Origin: Alkalicoccus halolimnae
GTDB lineage: Bacteria; Bacillota; Bacilli; Bacillales; Salisediminibacteriaceae
Length of the DNA stretch: 64,000 nucleotides
Assembly (NCBI RefSeq): GCF_008014775.2
Contig: NZ_CP144914.1
Span: 310,001-374,000, forward strand
Direction of reading: 5' to 3'
Positions 24,913 through 33,569 of this stretch are shown here, piece after piece (position 1 is the first letter of the stretch; each line of letters starts with the position of its first letter). The notes under the pieces were generated by a model that saw only the letters and a program-made list of their open reading frames with translations, ran no database searches and had not been told where the DNA came from. Made by a program: the position numbers and the translations under genes.

Positions 24913-26277
24913 TTATTCGTTATCTTCTACATTTTCTACATCTTCTTCGTCAATTTCGCCTACTTCACCTTCTTCATCTGTTTCCTCACGGAGACGGTTG
25001 AATTCACTTTCCATTGTGTCAATTTTAGCTTGGATATCTTGTGTGGAAAGCAGTTCGGCTGAGGAAGTAGCCATGACGTCCCACATGCCGCTTGGCAGAT
25101 AAACACGGTCAAAGTAAGGAACTACGGAAACATCGGAGAATTCCTCATAATAATCGGAGTAGAACGTATCCGGATCCACCCCTTCAAGAGAAGCGTTCAC
25201 GTTTGTAGCTTCAGCAATCCGGCGGGCGTTCTCATCCTCCGTCATGAATTCGATGAACTGTTCCGCTTCTTCTGCATTTTCGGATTCTTCTGCAATGGAA
25301 AGCGTATTTCTTTCACCGCCGATCCATGACGGGTCATCTCCTTCATGAATAGCTGGAGTTGGGATCAAGCCGATATTCGCGTCCGGATTGATCTCGACCG
25401 TGTCCGGACCGATCGAACCTACGAGGAACATAAAGGCAGCCTGTTCACCGGCCATGATCTCTGGAGCCTGGGCAAACTGTGCAGTCAGGACATCCTGATT
25501 CAACAGGTCATTTTCTTCCAAATAAACGATTTCTTCGGCCATCCATTCATAGTTGGACCAGTCAAAAGAGCCGTCCTCGAACTCATCTGTGTAGTCATGA
25601 TCCGGGTGAGTTTCAAAAAGCGGTGTCAGAAGCTGATCTTCCATCTGGGCAATGGTCCAGTCGTCTCCGCCCGGAATCCAGAGTGGAGCGATCTGTCCGC
25701 CGCTTTCATCGCGGACTGTTTCAAGTGCAGCTTTGAAATCATCCCAGTTTGTAGGAGGCTCAATACCGAACTGATCCAGCACATCCGCATTATAAATCAC
25801 GCCGTCCTGAGCCTGGTTCATCGGATAAGTGTACACTTTGCCTTCTTCATCAGTTACTACTTCTTCAAGTTCCGGGTCGAGGCTGTCCACCCATTCCATT
25901 TCACTTAAATCGCGTACATAGTTACCGTAGCGCAGCTGTGACCAGCCGTGCGTATCAAACAGGTCCGGCATGTCGTCAGCTGCCATCATAACGCGCAGCT
26001 GGTCTTCATAGCTGCCTCCGGGAAAGTTTGCTTCAATGGCGATCTCCGGGTTGGCTTCTTCAAATTCCGCAATGAGTTCTTCGAAAGTGTTCCGCTCCCC
26101 CTCGGCAGTCATACTGGAGTAAAGTACGAGTGTTGTATCCGCATCACTGTTTCCGCCATCTGCACTTTCCCCGTTTCCGTTCCCTCCGCTGCTTTCTTCG
26201 TTCTCTCCATTTCCTCCCCCGCACGCTGCGAGCATTGTTAAGGCACCGATACTGACTAACCAGGTTGCTTTTTTCAT
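24913..26277 (-). CDS. Sugar-binding lipoprotein, MsmE/MalE type
   Basis: A 454-residue lipoprotein: signal peptide MKKATWLVSIGALTMLAAC with the lipobox LAAC, then a Gly/Asn/Glu-rich linker, then the family 1 solute-binding domain (NTFEELIAEFEEANPEIAIE near residue 60; the tryptophan-rich and GGERNTLSIAEESENAEEA parts follow). The last 20 residues (EEGEVGEIDEEDVENVEDNE) are extremely acidic and beyond the usual end of the family. GGGGGATAAT precedes ATG. It is the first gene of the importer operon, divergent from the LacI regulator, with operators and a cre-like site between them. Confidence 0.92.
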   Translation of the reverse strand: MKKATWLVSIGALTMLAACGGGNGENEESSGGNGNGESADGGNSDADTTLVLYSSMTAEGERNTFEELIAEFEEANPEIAIEANFPGGSYEDQLRVMMAADDMPDLFDTHGWSQLRYGNYVRDLSEMEWVDSLDPELEEVVTDEEGKVYTYPMNQAQDGVIYNADVLDQFGIEPPTNWDDFKAALETVRDESGGQIAPLWIPGGDDWTIAQMEDQLLTPLFETHPDHDYTDEFEDGSFDWSNYEWMAEEIVYLEENDLLNQDVLTAQFAQAPEIMAGEQAAFMFLVGSIGPDTVEINPDANIGLIPTPAIHEGDDPSWIGGERNTLSIAEESENAEEAEQFIEFMTEDENARRIAEATNVNASLEGVDPDTFYSDYYEEFSDVSVVPYFDRVYLPSGMWDVMATSSAELLSTQDIQAKIDTMESEFNRLREETDEEGEVGEIDEEDVENVEDNE

Positions 26278-26331
26278 TTTATTATCCCCCTTAAGAGTAA
26301 TTACTTCACAAAACTTTCCACTGAACAGCTG

Positions 26332-26342
26332 TTTTACTAAAT
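26332..26342. promoter_or_regulatory. Putative LacI-family operator (TTTTACTAAAT)
   Basis: Matches the TTTTACTAAAA palindrome at 10 of 11 positions and lies about 55 bases upstream of the binding-protein gene start (minus strand). One of the sites that share this core around the two LacI genes. Confidence 0.4.
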
Positions 26343-26405
26343 AGAAGAGACTGGTGATCTGTTCTTCATAAAAATGAGTAAAAACAATCGGAAAATAAAA
26401 CGAAT

Positions 26406-26420
26406 ACTTTTAGTAAAAGT
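26406..26420. promoter_or_regulatory. Putative LacI-family operator, perfect palindrome
   Basis: ACTTTTAGTAAAAGT is a perfect 15-bp palindrome around a central G in the divergent promoter region between the importer operon and the LacI gene. Confidence 0.6.
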
Positions 26421-26450
26421 TTTATTTGTTATTTAGAATGTAACAGAAAA

Positions 26451-26464
26451 AGTAACCGCTTTCA
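26451..26464. promoter_or_regulatory. cre-like site (catabolite control)
   Basis: AGTAACCGCTTTCA fits the reverse cre consensus TGNWANCGNTTWCA with one mismatch (first base). A second, weaker dyad TGTAAGCGTTTTACA is at 26537-26551. CcpA control of an alpha-galactoside operon would be expected. Confidence 0.5.
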
Positions 26465-26559
26465 AGCGATTATCGAAAAAACTTTCTGAAATTAAATAGT
26501 GGTAAACATCCTTTATATAGTAGGAGTTCGTTAAATTGTAAGCGTTTTACATAAAAATA

Positions 26560-26588
26560 TTGTTCAAATGAAGAGTGCATGGTATAGT
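26560..26588 (+). promoter_or_regulatory. Likely promoter of the LacI-family regulator
   Basis: TTGTTC (26560-26565), 17-base spacer, TATAGT (26583-26588). The paired TTTAACTAAA and TTTTACTAACC sites (26592-26614) would lie at and just after the transcription start. Confidence 0.45.
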
Positions 26589-26591
26589 TTA

Positions 26592-26614
26592 TTTAACTAA
26601 AAATTTTACTAACC
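26592..26614. promoter_or_regulatory. Tandem operator-like sites before the LacI gene
   Basis: TTTAACTAAA (26592-26601) and TTTTACTAACC (26604-26614) are 12 bases apart centre to centre and both resemble TTTTACTAAAA. The same spacing and order recurs upstream of the first LacI gene (TTTAACCTAGA, then GTTTACTAAAC, 6024-6049). Confidence 0.5.
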
Positions 26615-26632
26615 AGAAAGGAGGGAGTTCAT

Positions 26633-27682
26633 TTGGCTAATTTAAGGGAAGTAGCTGCCAGAGCCGGAGTTTCCGTTTCTACCGTTTCAAGGGTACTTAA
26701 TAACGATGAATCTCTTTCCGTAACTTCTTTGACTAAAGAAAAGATTATGGAAGCCGCGGAAAATTTACAATACAAAAAACATTCTCAAAAGAAAAAAAGC
26801 CGGACGCACCAAATCGGGCTGCTTATTTTCTGTTCAAAAGATTACGAATATGAAGACGAATATTTTATGGTAATGAGAAGGAGCATTGAGCGTCAGGCGG
26901 AGAAAGAAGGGCTGAGTATTGCGGTGCAGATCCGGGAAATCGAAAAACTTCAGGATGCCGACCTGCTCAATAATTTGGAAGGGTTAATCATTGTAGGAAA
27001 TATCTCATCAAGTATTGTTAATCAGCTGAGCAGACAGAATCAAAAAATAGTGTTTGTCGATGAGTCTCCGGATATTAACCGCTTCGATAGTGTCACAGCG
27101 GATTTCCTGACCGCTACCACAGCCGTACTCAATCACCTCCGTTCTCTTGGACACCGCCGGATTGGCTATATAGGAGGTACGGAAATCCCGCATCAGCAGT
27201 TTGAAGACACAGATTTTACCGGAATTGATAACCTGGAAAAAATGAGGTTTCTTCCTTATAAGAGAATGCTGACATCGTGGGGAGAATATAAGGAAGAGTT
27301 CGTGCATATCGGAGGATGGTCCACCGAAGAAGGGTATCAGATGATGAAAAAAGCACTGCAGCAGGAGGAAGGGCCGAGTGCCTATGTTGTAGCGAGTGAC
27401 CCGATGGCTGTAGGGGCCATCCGGGCGCTTCATGAAGCTGGAGTAAAAGTTCCGCATGATATTTCTATCGTTAGTTTTAATGACATACAAATGGCTAAAT
27501 ATCTTAACCCGCCTTTAACTACTGTCAAGGTGCCGGTAGAGCAGATGGGAGTGTCCGCCGTTAAGCTGATCCGGGAGCAGATAGACGGAAGGGACATTCC
27601 AACAAAGCTGATTCATCCGTGTGCGGTCCAGTATCGTGATTCTGCGGCTGAACTTCGCCAGGAACGTGTCCCGGTAAAATAG
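26633..27682 (+). CDS. LacI/GalR-family regulator of the alpha-galactoside cluster
   Basis: A 349-residue repressor starting with TTG 26633 behind a strong AAAGGAGG site. Helix-turn-helix NLREVAARAGVSVSTVSRVL at residues 3-22, then a sugar-sensing domain with HRRIGYIGG, YVVASDPMAVGAIRALHEAG and SIVSFNDIQMAKYLNPPLTT. It lies between the importer operon (divergent) and the GH4 gene (downstream), so it very likely controls both. It resembles MsmR/GalR repressors and the first LacI gene of the window. Confidence 0.93.
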   Translation: MANLREVAARAGVSVSTVSRVLNNDESLSVTSLTKEKIMEAAENLQYKKHSQKKKSRTHQIGLLIFCSKDYEYEDEYFMVMRRSIERQAEKEGLSIAVQIREIEKLQDADLLNNLEGLIIVGNISSSIVNQLSRQNQKIVFVDESPDINRFDSVTADFLTATTAVLNHLRSLGHRRIGYIGGTEIPHQQFEDTDFTGIDNLEKMRFLPYKRMLTSWGEYKEEFVHIGGWSTEEGYQMMKKALQQEEGPSAYVVASDPMAVGAIRALHEAGVKVPHDISIVSFNDIQMAKYLNPPLTTVKVPVEQMGVSAVKLIREQIDGRDIPTKLIHPCAVQYRDSAAELRQERVPVK

Positions 27683-27747
27683 ACGTTCCCCCAAAAGCGG
27701 AAACGGTGTTAAAAGAGGCCGCAGCCAACAGCCGAGTTTTCTAATAA

Positions 27748-27774
27748 TATAATCAACAACGCTTTTACAGCGTT
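27748..27774 (+). promoter_or_regulatory. -10 box and inverted repeat before the GH4 gene
   Basis: TATAAT at 27748-27753, then the perfect inverted repeat AACGCT-N5-AGCGTT at 27758-27774, covering the expected transcription start. It may be an operator or a small leader hairpin. No clear -35 box. Confidence 0.45.
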
Positions 27775-27798
27775 AATAAATTAGAGGAGAGGTAAATA

Positions 27799-29100
27799 AT
27801 GAATAAAATTACTTTTATAGGTGCAGGAAGCACCATTTTCGCTAAAAACATTCTCGGGGACTGTATGTTTGTCCCGGCGTTGAATGATTTTGAATTCGCC
27901 CTTTTCGATATTGACGAAAAAAGGCTCGCGGAATCGGAGCAGATGCTTACCCACCTTTCGAAAAAATACAATAAGACGATTCACATTAAAGCTTATAAGG
28001 ACCGGCGTCCTGCTCTGGAAGGAGCGAAATACGTCGTCAATGCGATTCAGGTCGGCGGTTATGAACCGAGTACGGTCATTGACTTTGAAGTGCCGAAGAA
28101 GTACGGTCTTCAGCAGACTATTGGAGATACAATTGGCATCGGCGGACTTTTTCGTACACTTCGTACACTGCCGGTAATGCTGGATATCGCCCGTGATATG
28201 GAGGAAGTATGTCCCGAAGCATGGCTGTTAAATTACACTAATCCTATGGCGCCGCTCACCGCAGCGATGCTACTGCATACGAATATAAAAACGATCGGTC
28301 TTTGTCACAGTGTGCAGGTCTGCACGGATGAACTTTTTGACCGGCTTGGGATGGATACGGAAAATGTCGAGGAATATATAGCCGGAATTAACCATATGGC
28401 ATGGCTGCTCAAAGTGAAGCGCAACGGGGAGGATCTGTATCCGGAAATTAAAAGACGTGCCCGTGAGAAACAGAAAGAATCCCACGATGATATAGTACGG
28501 TTTGAACTGATGGAACGCTTCGGTTACTACGTGACAGAATCTTCGGAGCATAACGCGGAATATCACCCCTATTTTATTAAATCAAAATATCCGGAACTGA
28601 TTGACCGTTATCAAATTCCTCTTGATGAATATCCCCGCCGCTGCGTGAAGCAGATTGAAGACTGGGAAACGATGCGTGAGGAAGTTGTCAATAATACGGA
28701 TGTAACGCATGAGCGCAGCCGGGAATATGGATCCCGTATTATCGAGGCAATGGAAACAAACATTCCGTTTAAATTCGGGGGGAATGTCGTAAACACGGGC
28801 GGGCTTATTTCCAACCTTCCTGAAAATGCCTGTGTGGAAGTTCCGTGTGTAGCAGACCGGAGCGGGATTGCACCGACGTATGTCGGAGCTCTTCCGGAGC
28901 AGCTGGCGGCCTTGAACCGGACGAATATTAATACACAGCTTCTGGCAGTGAAAGCGGTCGTTGAAAACAGCCGGGATTCCGTTTATCAGGCAGCACTGCT
29001 TGATCCGCATACCGCAGCAGAACTGTCCATTGATGATATCACCGCTATGTGCGATGAGCTGATTGAGAAACACGGAGATTGGCTCCCGGATTTCAAGTAA
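27799..29100 (+). CDS. Alpha-galactosidase/6-phospho-glycosidase family GH4 (MelA-like)
   Basis: A 433-residue GH4 enzyme. The Rossmann N-terminus KITFIGAGSTIFAKN binds NAD+; NYTNPMAPLTAAM, GLCHSVQ (cysteine and histidine for the metal) and GINHMAWLL are the catalytic and Mn2+-binding parts. GH4 enzymes cleave by an oxidation-elimination mechanism needing NAD+ and a divalent metal. Similarity is to MelA-type alpha-galactosidases. GAGGAGAGG precedes ATG. It follows the regulator by 116 bases with its own -10 box, and a terminator follows. Together with the GH36 enzyme the cluster holds two unrelated alpha-galactosidases. Confidence 0.92.
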   Translation: MNKITFIGAGSTIFAKNILGDCMFVPALNDFEFALFDIDEKRLAESEQMLTHLSKKYNKTIHIKAYKDRRPALEGAKYVVNAIQVGGYEPSTVIDFEVPKKYGLQQTIGDTIGIGGLFRTLRTLPVMLDIARDMEEVCPEAWLLNYTNPMAPLTAAMLLHTNIKTIGLCHSVQVCTDELFDRLGMDTENVEEYIAGINHMAWLLKVKRNGEDLYPEIKRRAREKQKESHDDIVRFELMERFGYYVTESSEHNAEYHPYFIKSKYPELIDRYQIPLDEYPRRCVKQIEDWETMREEVVNNTDVTHERSREYGSRIIEAMETNIPFKFGGNVVNTGGLISNLPENACVEVPCVADRSGIAPTYVGALPEQLAALNRTNINTQLLAVKAVVENSRDSVYQAALLDPHTAAELSIDDITAMCDELIEKHGDWLPDFK

Positions 29101-29567
29101 ACGAAAGCCTGGGCCGTAAAATGGAGGAAAAACACACAGCTGCATAGAAGCAGACTGCTGTTCCGAAATATATTTATCCTGAAGCCGCCTTGTGCGGCTT
29201 TTTTGTCTGCCTGTCATTGCAAAGCAAAGTTGTCCTCTCTTATCAACATCCAACATTTAATAAATTGATGAAAAGCAGGTGTATTTTTTCCTTGTGAGCT
29301 GAAAATAGCTTTTGAAAGAAAGTTTGTCAGGTTTTCTTCCTTACTATTTTTTAGTGTGAAGAAAAGAGGGGAAATTACTGCTGTCCATGGATATTAAGTG
29401 TATTTCAAGAGAAAGGGAGTAGGCCGGAATGCATAGATTGTTTCCTTTTGTGTAGGAAAAATGTTTTAGTGCTATATTGATAAATATGTAAAACTGTGCT
29501 AATCTTCTTTTATCACTTTTATTTTTTAAATATTCTAAATCATACAAACGAAAAGGGGACTGAACAA
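29101..29567. other. Intergenic region before the amino-acid importer
   Basis: Contains a terminator at 29182-29206, then an AT-rich stretch that must carry the importer promoter. No TnrA-type box, riboswitch or small gene was found. Confidence 0.4.
29182..29206 (+). terminator. Terminator of the GH4 gene
   Basis: AAGCCGC pairs with GCGGCTT around a short loop (CTTGT), followed by TTTTTG. Confidence 0.88.
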
Positions 29568-30572
29568 ATGAAAAAGAAGTGGATGGGGATTGCAGTAGGA
29601 ACACTTGTAGCAGCATCATTAACCGCATGCGGAGGCGGGGAAGACAACGCAGCCAATGAAGGCGGAGGCGGGAATGAAAACGCAGCTGAGGGAAATGAAG
29701 ATACAGCAAATGAAGGCAGTAACAATAATGGCGGAGAAACTGCTACATATACTGTAGCAACGGACTCCAGCTATGTGCCGTTTGAATTTATTAATGAAGA
29801 GACCGGAGAAGTGGAAGGTTTCGACATTGATTTGATTAATGCCATTGCCGATGAGGCAGGATTCGAAATTGAAATTGAAGTAGTTGAATTTGACGGAATC
29901 GTATCCGGCATGGGCACCGGACGATATGACATTGGAATCGCCGGCATGACAATTACAGAAGAGCGTGCCGAGAACTTTGAATTTTCCAATCCTTACTACA
30001 GTGCCGGTCTTATTCTTGCCGTGCAGGAAGGGGAGGAAGAAATTCAAAGCATCGATGATGTAGACGGGCTCCGTGTAGCTACACGTGCTGCGACCACAAG
30101 CGAAACGTATCTGCAGGAAAATACAGATGCGGAAGTCGTAACTTTCCCGGACATCGTTAATGCCTACCAGGATCTGCAGGCAGGGCGTGTAGACGCAGCT
30201 ATTTACGACCTTCCAAACGTTCTTTACTACATTGATACGGAAGGTGTAGGAGAAATGGAAACAGCCGGTGACACACTTACAGGGGAGCAGTACGGCATTG
30301 CTTTTCCGGAAGACTCTGAAATTAGAGAAGATGTAAATGAAGCGCTTGCCACGCTTATGGATGACGGTACTTACGGAGAGATTTACCAGGAATGGTTCGG
30401 GGAAGAGCCGGATCTCGACATTCTTGCTGACAGCCCGGAAGATGCGATGAACCTTGATGCAGGAGACATGGACGGTTCAGATGAAGCAGATGAACCGGAA
30501 GATGACGAAGTGGAAGCCGACGAAGAGGCAGAATCTGAGGAAAATAATACAGAAGAAAGCAATGAAGAGTAG
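29568..30572 (+). CDS. Polar amino-acid ABC transporter, substrate-binding lipoprotein
   Basis: A 334-residue lipoprotein. Signal peptide with lipobox LTAC (MKKKWMGIAVGTLVAASLTAC), a Gly/Asn/Glu-rich linker (about 22-60), then the family 3 binding domain with YTVATDSSYVPFEF, GFDIDLINAIAD, GRYDIGIAGMTIT and GEQYGIAFPEDSE. After the domain ends near residue 280 there is a tail of about 50 residues made almost only of Asp, Glu, Asn and Ser. ATG 29568 is chosen (AAAAGGGG site upstream) over an in-frame start 24 codons earlier. It heads a three-gene operon with permease and ATPase. Confidence 0.92.
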   Translation: MKKKWMGIAVGTLVAASLTACGGGEDNAANEGGGGNENAAEGNEDTANEGSNNNGGETATYTVATDSSYVPFEFINEETGEVEGFDIDLINAIADEAGFEIEIEVVEFDGIVSGMGTGRYDIGIAGMTITEERAENFEFSNPYYSAGLILAVQEGEEEIQSIDDVDGLRVATRAATTSETYLQENTDAEVVTFPDIVNAYQDLQAGRVDAAIYDLPNVLYYIDTEGVGEMETAGDTLTGEQYGIAFPEDSEIREDVNEALATLMDDGTYGEIYQEWFGEEPDLDILADSPEDAMNLDAGDMDGSDEADEPEDDEVEADEEAESEENNTEESNEE

Positions 30573-30600
30573 ATCCTGCTTCATTTTTAATCATACTGTC

Positions 30601-30632
30601 GTCCAGCGCGGGGATATTCTCATGCGCTGGAC
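30601..30632 (+). promoter_or_regulatory. Intra-operon hairpin between binding-protein and permease genes
   Basis: GTCCAGCGC (30601-30609) pairs perfectly with GCGCTGGAC (30624-30632), followed by GTATTTTCC. It probably limits read-through or protects the upstream message. Confidence 0.65.
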
Positions 30633-30659
30633 GTATTTTCCAGAGGAGGTTGTCAGGGA

Positions 30660-31334
30660 ATGCTTGAAAATTTAAGAGATATTATCGAGAATCCCGATAT
30701 TATTGTTAATACCCTGCCATTCTTGTGGCGCGGTATTCAACTGACATTGATGGTTACGTTTGTTGGGGTGTTTTTCGGTTTTATTATAGGAAGTCTGGTC
30801 GGCTTGATGAGACTTTCGAAAAGCAAAATTGTTTATGGAATAGCGACCGTTTACATAGAAGCTGTCCGCGGTACGCCTATTCTGGTACAGGCATTATTTC
30901 TCTATTTTGCAGTTTCCGATTTCTTCGGGATCAATTTCAGTGCACTTCAGGCAGGTATTATTGCGATCGCGATTAACGCCGGCGCCTATATTGCAGAAAT
31001 CGTCCGCGGGGGAGTGGAATCAATTGACAAAGGGCAGACAGAGGCCGGCCGTTCCATCGGGATGACTTCTACGCAGACGATGCGTTATATCGTCTGGCCG
31101 CAGGCTTTCCGGCGGATGATTCCTCCGCTCGGTAACCAGTTTATTGTCAGTCTGAAGGATACTTCTATCTTTGCTGTTATTTCTCTTGGAGAAATGACGT
31201 ATTTAATCAGGCAGTATGTAAGTACGACGGGGGACCCTTTTATGCCGTATATTATGCTCTGTCTTGGCTATCTGATTATTACCATTCCATGTATGGTACT
31301 GTTACGCCGCGTAGAACGGAGGTTGGATGTTTAA
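30660..31334 (+). CDS. Polar amino-acid ABC transporter permease (GlnP/HisM type)
   Basis: A 224-residue permease with about five helices. The N-terminal part (LRDIIENPDIIVNTLPFLWRGI onward) and the EAA-type loop GQTEAGRSIGMTSTQTMRYI (about residue 120) are those of the HisMQ/GlnP family; VEAVRGTPILVQALF and ALQAGIIAIAINAGAYIAEI are also conserved. GAGGAGG lies before ATG 30660. The ATPase gene starts on the base after its stop codon. Confidence 0.93.
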   Translation: MLENLRDIIENPDIIVNTLPFLWRGIQLTLMVTFVGVFFGFIIGSLVGLMRLSKSKIVYGIATVYIEAVRGTPILVQALFLYFAVSDFFGINFSALQAGIIAIAINAGAYIAEIVRGGVESIDKGQTEAGRSIGMTSTQTMRYIVWPQAFRRMIPPLGNQFIVSLKDTSIFAVISLGEMTYLIRQYVSTTGDPFMPYIMLCLGYLIITIPCMVLLRRVERRLDV

Positions 31335-32057
31335 ATGATTACAGTTAAAAATCTTCACAAAAGCTTCGGGGACACAGAAGTACTGAGCGGAATAGATGCT
31401 CACGTGGAAGAGAAGGAAGTCGTGTGTGTCATTGGACCATCGGGTTCTGGAAAAAGTACCTTTCTGCGCTGCCTGAATATGCTGGAAGAAATAACTTCTG
31501 GAGATGTGGAAATCGATGGAGAACGACTTACAGATCCGAAGACGAATATAAATACCCTCCGTTCGCAGGTAGGTATGGTATTTCAGCATTTCAATCTTTT
31601 TCCGCATAAAACGGTTCTGGAGAATGTGACGATCGGACCGTTAAAAGTGAAAGGGACGAAAAAAGAAGAAGCAGACAGCCAGGCGAAAGCGCTGCTTGAT
31701 AAGGTAGGGCTGGGTGATAAAGCCAATGCTTATCCCGGAAGTCTTTCCGGCGGTCAGAAACAGCGTGTGGCTATTGCGAGGGCACTTGCGATGAATCCGA
31801 AAGTGATGCTCTTTGATGAACCGACCTCGGCTCTTGACCCGGAACTGGTCGGGGACGTACTTGAAGTAATGAAGGACCTTGCCAAGGAAGGGATGACCAT
31901 GGTGGTCGTTACCCACGAAATGGGCTTTGCCCGTGAAATGGGGGACCGGGTTATTTTCATGGATAAAGGCGTTATTATGGAAGAAGGGAAACCGGAAGCG
32001 ATTTTCGATAACCCTCAAAACGAGCGGACTCAGGCGTTTTTGAGCAAGTTAATTTAA
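31335..32057 (+). CDS. Polar amino-acid ABC transporter ATPase (GlnQ type)
   Basis: A 240-residue ABC ATPase. Walker [10 protein letters not shown] (about 33-41), Q-loop [12 protein letters not shown], signature [15 protein letters not shown] and Walker [14 protein letters not shown], then the switch histidine in VVVTHEM. It powers the importer coded by the two genes upstream and starts directly after the permease stop. Substrate is probably glutamine, glutamate or another polar amino acid. A terminator follows. Confidence 0.95.
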   Translation: MITVKNLHKSFGDTEVLSGIDAHVEEKEVVCVIGPSGSGKSTFLRCLNMLEEITSGDVEIDGERLTDPKTNINTLRSQVGMVFQHFNLFPHKTVLENVTIGPLKVKGTKKEEADSQAKALLDKVGLGDKANAYPGSLSGGQKQRVAIARALAMNPKVMLFDEPTSALDPELVGDVLEVMKDLAKEGMTMVVVTHEMGFAREMGDRVIFMDKGVIMEEGKPEAIFDNPQNERTQAFLSKLI

Positions 32058-32068
32058 CCGGAAGCGGT

Positions 32069-32112
32069 AAAAACAAGCATCGGGATTCAAATTCCCGGTG
32101 CTTGTTTTTTTT
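32069..32112 (+). terminator. Terminator of the amino-acid importer operon
   Basis: AAAACAAGCATCGGGA pairs with TCCCGGTGCTTGTTTT, with one G-T pair and a loop of about six bases, followed by a T run. Confidence 0.92.
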
Positions 32113-32130
32113 GTGATTTTGTTTGTGAAA

Positions 32131-32446
32131 GCCTCTGTTAAAGCTTTAACAGAGACACGCATGCAGGATAGCTGCACCATGAAGGATGAAAATGGTCTTC
32201 TATAGGAATAGAGTTTCCCCTCTATCCAGTTCAGAATGGCCTTCTTCATTTCAGAACAGATCCTTCTCTGTCTTTTTTAACGTAAGCTGGAGTAGACATG
32301 GGGCGACTCCAGGGCGAAGTAGGACGAACCGAAGATCCATCCCTCCCGACCGCAGGGAGGACGGGAGTAGCTGAGGCCGGCCCGCCCGGAAAGCCTCCCC
32401 ATGGAAACGAAAGTGCGCGCTTATCTACTTTATTTTCAAGGTAGCT
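32131..32446 (+). repeat. Modular repeat, modules B and C
   Basis: Starts GCCTCTGTTAAAGC immediately followed by the complementary GCTTTAACAGAG, then CATGCAGGATAGCTGCACC, GACATGGGGCGACTCC, GAGGCCGGCCCGCCCGG and ends TTTATTTTCAAGGTAGC. It is flanked by TTTGTGAAA (32122-32130) and TTTGTAAAA (32446-32454). Confidence 0.85.
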
Positions 32447-32501
32447 TTGTAAAAAAGAACCCTGTCCTGCTCCTTCCCGGGGAACGGTTTGGGAGGGAGA
32501 T

Positions 32502-33035
32502 TTATATGGGCATTGGAATATAGTAAAAAGAAATCGCAGCCATACTGCCTATAAATACACCCGATACACAGTCGGAAGGGTAATGAAGGCCGAGATAGAT
32601 GCGGGAAAGCATGATAACGGCCGCGGCGGGAAGAAATAGGACAGAAAAAAGAGGCAGGTACAATGAAAATAGGACAGCGAGAGAAAACGCAGCAGTTGTA
32701 TGGCCGGATGGAAAGGAGTAGTCTTTCAGCTTATTTGTATGAAGATGGACGTCTTTTAATGAAGCATATGGGCGTTCACGATTATATTTCTTTTTTAAAA
32801 GGTGCACTGCGACGTGGCTGAGGCCGAGAGCTGCGAAAGCAGAAACTGCGCCGTACGAGTCGGAGAATCCCCCGGCGGTAAAAAGCAACAATAGAAGCGA
32901 TAATGTAAAGAAAGCGCCGCCGAGATGTGTCAGCCGGGGCATTAAAATGTCCAGCGTCCGGCATCGCAGGTCCCGGTTCACGTATAAAAATATAGATTCA
33001 TCGTAATTGATGAGCCGCTCCGTTAGTTTATCCAA
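32502..33035 (-). CDS. PAP2-family phosphatase (undecaprenyl-pyrophosphatase-like)
   Basis: A 177-residue membrane protein with about five helices. The three phosphatase motifs are present: KKKYNRERP, PSGHTTAAFS and SRIYLGLHYPSD, with the catalytic histidines in the second and third. BcrC-like members dephosphorylate undecaprenyl pyrophosphate in cell-wall synthesis; other PAP2 enzymes act on lipid phosphates. The start is TTG 33035, with an AAAGGGG site about nine bases upstream. Monocistronic, flanked by repeat copies on both sides. Confidence 0.88.
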   Translation of the reverse strand: MDKLTERLINYDESIFLYVNRDLRCRTLDILMPRLTHLGGAFFTLSLLLLLFTAGGFSDSYGAVSAFAALGLSHVAVHLLKKKYNRERPYASLKDVHLHTNKLKDYSFPSGHTTAAFSLAVLFSLYLPLFSVLFLPAAAVIMLSRIYLGLHYPSDCVSGVFIGSMAAISFYYIPMPI

Positions 33036-33149
33036 TGGAAATGCCCCTTTCTGCTTTTACTTCAGTATAAAGGATGAATATGAAGAACTAGTAAAGCTTG
33101 TGTTGAGATTGAATTGAGACTTCTAAAGTGAGCGAAACCTCTTTTACCA

Positions 33150-33527
33150 GGCAGCTCAGTTAAAGTTAAATATTGATTTAAGAAAATGGTATCCGCGGCT
33201 CTTTCCCCTGCAACGGAGGAAGCTGGAGATCTGCTCCATCGCAGAGCTGCAGTGAAGTTTCCTGTAATAATTAATAGGAAACGACAACAGAGACATTCAT
33301 GCAAATATTTTTGCACCATGAAGCATGAAAATGACCTTCTATAGGACTGGAACTTCCCTTCTATACTTATGGAATGAATGATAGTCAGAAGGGGGCTTCT
33401 TCCCTGTCTTTTTACCATAAGCTGGAGGGCACATGGGGAGACTCCGAGGCGAATAAGGCCGGCCCTGCGCCCCCATGGAAACGAAAGCGTACGTCTGTCG
33501 CTTATCTATTTTATTTTCAAGGTAGCC
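33150..33527 (+). repeat. Modular repeat, composite copy (reverse A, then B and C)
   Basis: Starts GGCAGCTCAGTTAAAG, contains a reversed module A (GGAAGCTGGAGATCTGCTCC, GCAGAGCTGCAGTGAAG), then AACAGAGACATTCATGCA, GCACCATGAAGCATGAAAAT, GGCACATGGGGAGACTCCG, GGCCGGCCCTGCG and CCCCATGGAAACGAAAGCG, ending TTTATTTTCAAGGTAGCC. It suggests insertion of one copy into another or rearrangement. Confidence 0.8.
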
Positions 33528-33569
33528 ACCCATGCAAAACAGCTTCCAATTTTTTGTTTTCCAGACAGC

